From Pogostemon cablin (Eukaryota > Streptophyta > Magnoliopsida > Lamiales > Lamiaceae): a DNA stretch of 64,000 nt. The stretch is from NCBI GenBank assembly GCA_023678885.1, contig CM042953.1, positions 1,624,563 through 1,688,562 on the forward strand, given 5' to 3'. Of the stretch, positions 58,112 through 64,000 are shown in pieces. The notes beneath the pieces were generated by a model. That model saw only the letters and a list, made by a program, of their open reading frames with translations. It was not told the DNA's origin and ran no database searches. Position 1 is the stretch's first letter. Every line of letters begins with the position of its first letter. The translations under genes were made by a program, and so were the position numbers.

Positions 58112-58985
58112 GGTGAACAACCGATCAAAATCACACACACACAAGGATGTCGCGACTGAAGCCCTAATTTGCGACGAAAATCGCCCAAATCCGCGCCCAA
58201 TTCGTAAATTCTAAGTGTAATGTTGTGTAATCGGTGTGCAATCAAGTGTAATCGAAGAATTTATGTAATGGTGTAGAGGTTCGAAGAGGGTTCGAGGTTT
58301 GGTGTTTCGAAAAAGTGATCGAACCCTCCAAAAAATCGAACTTAAGTTGCGTACCTGGCTTGGTTCGACCTCAGGTTCGACCTCCTGAACAGGTCGAACA
58401 ATGGATGACGAGGTCGAACCTACCTTCTGGACAAATGCTCTTCTTGGTTCGACCTGGGTTCGACTTGCTGATTAGGTCGAACAATCCTTGAATTGGTCGA
58501 ACCCATTTTCTAGAAAACAGAGTGTCTTGAACTGACTGGTTCGACCTCAGGTTTGACCTTCTGAACAAGTCGAACAAATATGGCTTAGGTCGAACCACCT
58601 CACTGGACAACTTTTGACTCCGATTCGACTTCCTCTGCTTTTGTTTGACCTCCGGCACTGGTCGAACCACTCCTGGCGTTGGTCGAACCATCCTTCTGAT
58701 TTTCAAAATTGAGTGTTCTTCATTCACTACACACTTCAAGCTTCAACACAACTCATTAGGTACAATCTAGAGCACAACTTCAGAAATTGTTCCACAAGAC
58801 ATCATTCATGAGTAACTCCGTAAAAGAAAACACAACCAAAAACCACTGAACATTAGGCAAGTTGTAAAAAATTATCACATCAAAATCGATTAAAATTTCA
58901 ATATGGCCGCAAAAACCAACTCCCCTAACAAACAATACAAAGAAAAGATTATACTGTCGGTGCTTATCGAGGTAAGTACATCACA
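58112..58985 (-). repeat. E4 leader of env-position gene with GGTTCGACC array
   Basis: 58355-58700 holds about four units of GGTTCGACC and GGTCGAACC words with CTTCTGGA-like ends, as in the LTR and gag. 58700-58985 is AT-rich with nothing else visible. Confidence 0.8.
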
Positions 58986-58999
58986 CCCCCCCAAACTTA
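58986..58999 (-). other. E4 internal PPT-like tract
   Basis: The minus strand reads TAAGTTTGGGGGGG. It lies about 170 bp after the integrase end and 3.3 kb before the terminal PPT, so the env-position gene lies between two PPTs. Confidence 0.72.
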
Positions 59000-59169
59000 G
59001 GAGAAACGAAAGTCGAAATTAAGTTTGCAAAGAGATGTAATTGCCAAAAAGTAAGCACGTCTAATATAAAAATTTCTTACTCACACAAAAGAAATAAAGC
59101 AATAAAACGGAAGAGTAAGCTCTCAACAAGAGCTCATATTTAACGTCGGAGAGTCACAACGGTACCAAG

Positions 59170-60452
59170 TCAGATCAAAGTATCATCAAAAATGACAAAC
59201 GCATCATCTGGTGACTTATAATGCTTCAACGATGCCCATTCACCCCGATAACATCTCCATCTTTGTCAATAAGCTCAAAACTCCCCCCTCCTAAGGCTCG
59301 ATGAATCATGAACGGTCCCGTCCACTTTGACTTCAACTTGCCTGCAAAAAGCTTCAATCGAGAGTTAAAAAGTAGTACCTCATCTCCTTGCTTGAACTCC
59401 TTGTATGAGATCTTAGAATCATGCCACCTCTTCATTCTTTCCTTATAAATCTCTGAATTCTTGTAAGCACGACTCCTAAACTCATCCAATTGATTTATGT
59501 GAGTTATCCTCAACTCCTTCACATCCTTGAAGGTCAAGTTCAAGCATCGCAAAGCCCAAAATGCTTTGTGTTAAATCTCTACAGGTAAGTGGCACGGCTT
59601 CCCATAGACAATTTGATACGGTGACATATCTAACACCATCTTGTAAGCGGTTCGGAACCCCTATAACACATCATCGAGCTTCATAGCCCAATTCTTTCTA
59701 TTAGTTCCTACCACTTTCTCCAGAATCTATTTGACTTGATGGTTGGAGACCTCTGCTTGCCCATTCGCTTGCGGATGATAGGGTGTAGTAACCCTATGCT
59801 TAACACCATAATCCTTAAGCACCTTCTCAAGAAATTTATTGACGAAGTGGGAACCTCCATCACTAACTAGTGCTCTAGGAACACCATAACGGGCAAAAAT
59901 ATGCTTCTTCAAGAAAGATAAAACAATTTTCGAATCATTTAAGTGAGTAGAAATCGCTTCCACCCACTTTGAAACATAATCCACAGCAAGAAGAATGTAG
60001 AGAAACCCATTCGACGGGGGAAAAGGCCCCATAAAATCGATCCCACATACATCAAATATCTTCACAACTATGCTAGGCTGCAGTGGCATCTCATCTCTCC
60101 TACCTATATTTCCCATGCGCTGACATCTATCGCAAGACGCCACATAGCTCTCACAATCTCTAAACAATGTAGGCCAATAGAGAGCGTATTGAAGTACCTT
60201 AGCTACAGTCTTTTGCGCTCCGAAATGCCCCCCATTTGGTTGTGCATGGCAAAACTCAAGCACACTCTCCATTTCCATCTTGGGTACACATCTTCGGACA
60301 ATAGAATCTGTACATATCTTGTAAACAAATGGATCATACCATATAAATGTCTCAACTTCCCTCTTAAATTTCGCAAGTTGATATCGGTTGAGATCCCTTG
60401 GAATTTCTCCAATGACAATGTAATTAACATAATCCGCGTACCATGGATCCAT
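59170..60452 (-). pseudogene. int: E4 integrase
   Basis: HHCC module (HAQPNGGHFGAQKT, CDRCQRM), first Asp in GIDFMGPFPP, second in SDGGSHF, Glu in ANGQAEVSN: all three catalytic residues are present. A TAG follows at about 59725 and further stops lie between 59555 and 59725. The tail resumes with DEFRSRAYKNSEIYKERM, KLKSKWTGPFMI (GPY/F module) and GVNGHR. A 1-base loss near 59228 gives an early TGA; the neighbouring frame runs to a TGA at 59170. Confidence 0.85.
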
Positions 60453-60455
60453 ACC

Positions 60456-61832
60456 TTACGCTGAGACCACACACGCTTGCTCAGTCCCTTCAACAACCAC
60501 ATCAATGATCTTCTCATCAGGGAACATCTCTTCAATATACTCAAAAGAATTATCACAATGCTCCCTAGTCTCCAACCTTGACAAGTGATCTGCCAACACA
60601 TTTTCTGTTCCTTTCTTATCCCGAATCTCCATGTCAAACTCCTGAAGTAGTAGAATCCACCTTATAATTCTAGGCTTTGTCTCCTTTTTCTCCATCAAAT
60701 ACCGAATCGCTGAATGATCCGTATACACAATCGTCTTCATGCTAACCAAATACTGACGGAACTTATCGAATGCATACACAACAGCCAAAAACTCCTTTTC
60801 AGTCACCGTGTAATTCTTCTGTGCCGCATCGAAAGTCTTACTCGCGTAGTAAATGGCGTAGAACTTCTTATCCCTTAGCTGCCCGAGCACCACACCCAGT
60901 GCTACATCACTTGCATCACACATAAGTACAAACGGTTGAGTCCAGTCCGGTGTGATCAAGATAGGGGCAGTAATTAGCGCCTCCTTCAAAACTTGAAAAG
61001 CTGTTAGACACTCATCATTAAACACAAAAGGAATTTCCTTTTCAAGTAAATGAGATAAGGGCTTAGAGTATTTTGAGAAGTCTTTTATGAATCTCCTGTA
61101 AAAACCGGCGTGTCCAAGGAAGGACCGCACTCCTCTTTCATTGGTCGGTGGTGGAAGCTTCTTAATTGCCACCACTTTAGCACGATCTACTTGCTATCCC
61201 TTGGCGGAAACATGATGCCCAAGAACAATCCCATCCTTCACCATGAAGTGGCACTTCTCCCAATTCAAGACAAGATTAGTTTCTTGACACCTCTTCAAAA
61301 CAATAGCAAGGTTAGACAAATAAATATCAAAAGAAGAACCAAAAACTGAAAAATCGTCCATGAACACCTCCATGATCTTCTCTATCAAACCATCAAAAAT
61401 CGGCATCATGCATCTCTGAAAAGTAGCAGGCGCATTACACAATCCAAATGTCATCTTCCTAAAAGCAAAGGTCCCGTAGGGGCAAGTAAAAGTGGTCTTT
61501 TCTTGATCCTCGGGAGCAATCATGATTTGGTTGTACCCCGAGTATCCATCCAAGAAACAATAAAACTCATACCCTGCAAGACGATCTAACATTTGATCCA
61601 TAAAAGGAAGAGGAAAATGGTCCTTACACGTGTTCTTATTTAATTTCCTGTAATCCACACATGTACGCCATCCCGTAGGAATCCTCGTGGCTATAGCTTC
61701 TCCATCCTCAGCTTTCACTACAGTCATGCCCTCCTTTTTAGCAACTACATGCAATGGACTCACATGGGGACTATCACTAATTGGATATATAATTCCAGCA
61801 TCCAACCACATAAGGATTTGCTTTCTTATCAC
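60456..61832 (-). pseudogene. pol: E4 reverse transcriptase and RNase H
   Basis: RT with GWRTCVDYRKLN, FLDGYSGYNQI, FGLCNAPATF and EVFMDDFSVFG. Then a TAG just after HHVSAKG (about 61195), then the connection (FLGHAGFYRRFIKDFS) and RNase H (VLGQLRDKKFYAIYYASKTF, TEKEFLAVVYAFDKF, YTDHSAIRYLM, VLADHLSRL). A TAA at 60456-60458 separates it from integrase in the same frame. Catalytic motifs are intact; the stops are point changes. Confidence 0.86.
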
Positions 61833-62812
61833 CTCTTAATTGCGGGATTCACCCTCCGCTGATTTTGAACACTCGCCTTGGCTTCATCCAACAACCTAAT
61901 CTGATGCATGCAATACGAAGGACTAATACCTTTCAAATCATCAAGTGACCACCCTATTGCAGACTTGTACTTCCGTAAGACATCTAATAACTCCTCAAGT
62001 TGATCATCATTAAGGGAAGAAGATACAATTATCGGATATTTTGCATTATCACAAAGAAAAGCGTACTTCAAGTGTTCCGACAATGGTTTCAACTCCTCTT
62101 TCTTTTCTTCCACTGGAGCGCTTTCGTTATCCAAAGGCAAGTACCTCCTGGTCCATTTGACTTCTTCCACCTTAGTTCTTTCCAATTCAAACCTGTCATC
62201 ACCCAAAGCAAGTAAATTTTCAAGAAATTCAATACATACCTCGTTAGAAAGTCCGTCAAGCTCCGTAGTGGGATAAGTAAGAGACTCCATCAAACATGTC
62301 TCAAGAGGATCCTTTGACAAGATCAGAGACATATCCTCCTTCACAATCTCCTCCACCACGTCAATACTATAACACTGGGACTCCATTGGCATCTTCATTG
62401 CTTTGTCCAAGTTGAAAAGTCTTCTTCTTTGTCCATTCGCAGCTTAAGTTCTCCCTTCCGAACATCTATCATAGCTCCAGCCGTAGCAAGGAATGGCCTC
62501 CCCAAGATTAAAGGAATATTATCCTTGTCATCATCCATCTCTAGTACAAAGAAATCCACAGGAAAGACTAGCTTCTCCACCTTTACAAGAACATCTTCAA
62601 CAATGCCTTTCGGAAACATCATTTATCTATCTGCCAATTGGAGAGCCACTGTTGTCAGGGTCAACTCCCCCAAACCAAGCCTCTGAAAGATGGACAACGG
62701 CATCAAATTGATGCTTTCCCCTAGATCGCACAAAGCTCGCCGTGCTGGCCCCTTCCCGATCTCACATAGAATAGTAAAGCTCCCCGGATCTTTCATCTTT
62801 GGTGATAACTTC
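61833..62812 (-). pseudogene. pro: E4 protease and pre-RT segment
   Basis: From 62812 leftward: KDPGSF, the catalytic region as CDLGESINLMPL (Ala of the usual DLGAS changed to Glu), a TAA after LADR (about 62625), then FPVDFFVLEMDDDKDN and ILGRPFLATAGAMIDV. A frame change near 62410 leads to DKAMKMPMESQCYSIDVV and the pre-RT stretch LDDLKGISPSYCMHQIRLL. A further 1-base loss near 61834 precedes RT. Aspartic protease of the particle; dead here. Confidence 0.82.
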
Positions 62813-64000
62813 TTTGAATAATTGAGCTACAATTCTCAGATAAGTTTACCATTTCAACTCCGGTCAAGCTTCGCTTCTTCATCAATATGTCTTTAAGGAA
62901 TCGAGAATAATATGGCATCTCCATGATTGCCTCTGAGAAAGGGATGTTCAAGCTTATCTTGTTCATTATCTCTGAAAACTTCTTGAACTTCTCTTCCAAT
63001 CCCTTCTTCACTAGCTTGTAGGGAAACGGTGGAGGTATCTTTGTTTTGGAAATCCCCCATTCATCACGATCAACCTTCTCCGTTTTCTCCTTTTCGGCTC
63101 TTAATCGCTTAGCTCTTTCCCATTTTTTCTCAGCTATTATATCTGTACTTTGCTCATTCCGTACCACTGGAGTCGCATCGACATCAAAAGGAACATCAGG
63201 TGCATCAATCAAAACATCTTGGCGAGGTTCGACCATTGTTCGACCTGTTTGAGAGGTCGAACCAGGTTTGTATTGGTCGAACCTCTCTCCTGGAAGACTG
63301 ATCTCATTCTGCTCTTGAGGTTCGACTAGGGTTCGACCAACATTGGAGGTCGAACAATTACCCCCTAGGTCGAACTGCTTTACTGTATAGTTTCTATCCT
63401 CCGGTTCGACCTGGGTTCGACCTGATGGGTTGGTCGAATAATTACGATCGTGGTCGAACCGTTCCTGTGACAAAACAGAGTGCTCTTGCTGATGAGGTTC
63501 GACCATGGTTTGACCTGTATGCCAGGTCGAACCCTCTGAGTGTTGGTCGAACCGAGGCTTAGAAAATTCCAACTTTGATTCCGGCCTCATCGGCCCCTCG
63601 TACTGCGTTCTCGACCTCAGTGTGATGGCATTACACGACTTTGAATTCTCTATACTCTGAGATGGAAACTTCCCTTTGCCTACAGATTGAGTCAATGTGT
63701 TCACATTCTCTGCAATTGTACCCATCAACAACGTGAGATCTTTCACTTGAGTGGACAAATCTTTGTGGTGATCATCAATCTTTTTCTCAAGTTTGGCCTC
63801 AAGGCGGTTCACTCTTTCATCATTCTTCACCATGTACCTGTTCACAGTATCCTCAAAACTAGGCTTCCCTTCTTCCACCTTTTCTCCCGGATCAACACCC
63901 ATCGGAAGTTGCACTGCATTGTTTGTATTGCTCCATGAAAATTCGGGCCTCCTTGGTTGCTGTTGATAACCACCAGAGGAACCACGATTGTTAAAGTTTC
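62793..64000 (-). CDS. gag: E4 gag C-terminal part and repeat-bearing linker (5' end outside window)
   Basis: The frame is open from the window edge. It starts in a Gly/Gln/Asn-rich segment (NNRGSSGGYQQQ), passes through VQLPMGVDPGEK and a coiled-coil region (VNRLEAKLEKKIDDHHKDL), then SKSCNAITLRSRTQYEGP. Next come four ~29-residue repeats (about 63215-63560) of the type ERFDQYKPGSTSQTGRTMVEP, encoded by GGTTCGACC/GGTCGAACC words. It ends with the linker EKKWERAKRLRAEK, FPYKLVKKGLEEKFKKF and IPFSEAIMEMPYYSRFL, and stops at 62793 after a 1-base loss near 62812. Confidence 0.85.
   Translation of the reverse strand, partial: NFNNRGSSGGYQQQPRRPEFSWSNTNNAVQLPMGVDPGEKVEEGKPSFEDTVNRYMVKNDERVNRLEAKLEKKIDDHHKDLSTQVKDLTLLMGTIAENVNTLTQSVGKGKFPSQSIENSKSCNAITLRSRTQYEGPMRPESKLEFSKPRFDQHSEGSTWHTGQTMVEPHQQEHSVLSQERFDHDRNYSTNPSGRTQVEPEDRNYTVKQFDLGGNCSTSNVGRTLVEPQEQNEISLPGERFDQYKPGSTSQTGRTMVEPRQDVLIDAPDVPFDVDATPVVRNEQSTDIIAEKKWERAKRLRAEKEKTEKVDRDEWGISKTKIPPPFPYKLVKKGLEEKFKKFSEIMNKISLNIPFSEAIMEMPYYSRFLKDILMKKRSLTGVEMVNLSENCSSIIQRSYHQR

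Larger units (their letters stand above)
53967..64000 (-). mobile_element. E4: Athila-type Ty3 element with env-position gene; 5' end beyond window
   Basis: Minus-strand order: gag (partial), protease, RT-RNase H, integrase, internal PPT, leader with word array, env-position ORF with likely intron, 3' region, PPT and 3' LTR (55636-53967). Its LTR family is that of E3. The coding regions carry several stops and single-base deletions, so this copy is inactive. Its left end lies within C2 sequence. Confidence 0.88.

Overview
The window is plant DNA, most likely a flowering plant (probably a eudicot), from deep heterochromatin. I found no ordinary host gene. Almost every base belongs to LTR retrotransposons or to a ~172-bp tandem satellite. 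Plant origin is shown by Athila/Tat-type Ty3 elements (tRNA-Asp-type primer sites starting TGGCGCCGTT, PPTs of the form TAAGTTTGGGGG, an Athila ORF-1-like env-position gene), by a Ty1/copia element with the tRNA-iMet primer site TGGTATCAGAGC, and by a satellite of nucleosome-size monomers. The species cannot be named from this. A centromeric or pericentromeric location is an inference.

Layout. 1-5585: E1, a non-autonomous Ty3 element (+). 5586-26118: the satellite, about 9.9 kb net, invaded by a copia-family solo LTR (7744-8946), a full-length gag-protease-only Ty3 element E2 (13810-22717, +) and a LINE-like RNase H fragment (24095-24586). Each invader has a recognisable target-site duplication. 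26119-32813: E3 (-), a gag-only Ty3 element. 32814-50632: E5 (-), a Ty3 element with gag, protease, RT, RNase H and integrase; its 3' LTR is split by C1, a complete but coding-dead copia element (33649-42019, -). 50633-53966: C2, a truncated relative of C1 (-). 53967-64000: E4 (-), an Athila-type element with gag, pro, RT, RNase H, IN and a spliced-looking env-position gene; it runs off the window.

How the parts relate. The five Ty3 elements form a reduction series: E4 (all genes plus env-like), E5 (gag-pol), E2 (gag-protease plus a novel tail), E3 (gag plus the same tail, protease core deleted) and E1 (what looks like the gag C-terminus joined to the integrase tail). All keep a similar non-coding chassis: a GACGTTAAA motif just after the ORF (a clear hairpin in E1 and E5), an internal PPT-like tract, a conserved 3' block and a terminal PPT. 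This suggests short elements mobilised in trans by full ones. C1 shows the same logic in copia: its LTRs are about 1.5% diverged by eye, yet its pol is wrecked and two adjacent stops are shared with C2.

The most unusual signals are (1) a ~120-170-bp LTR module found, usually in tandem, in Ty3 LTRs and also in the unrelated copia LTR; (2) arrays of GGTTCGACC/GGTCGAACC words in E3 and E4 present at once in the LTR, in the gag-protease linker (where they encode a ~29-residue repeat) and, in E4, in the leader of the env-like gene; and (3) six-monomer higher-order repeats in the satellite. Identity figures are hand counts, not computed alignments.
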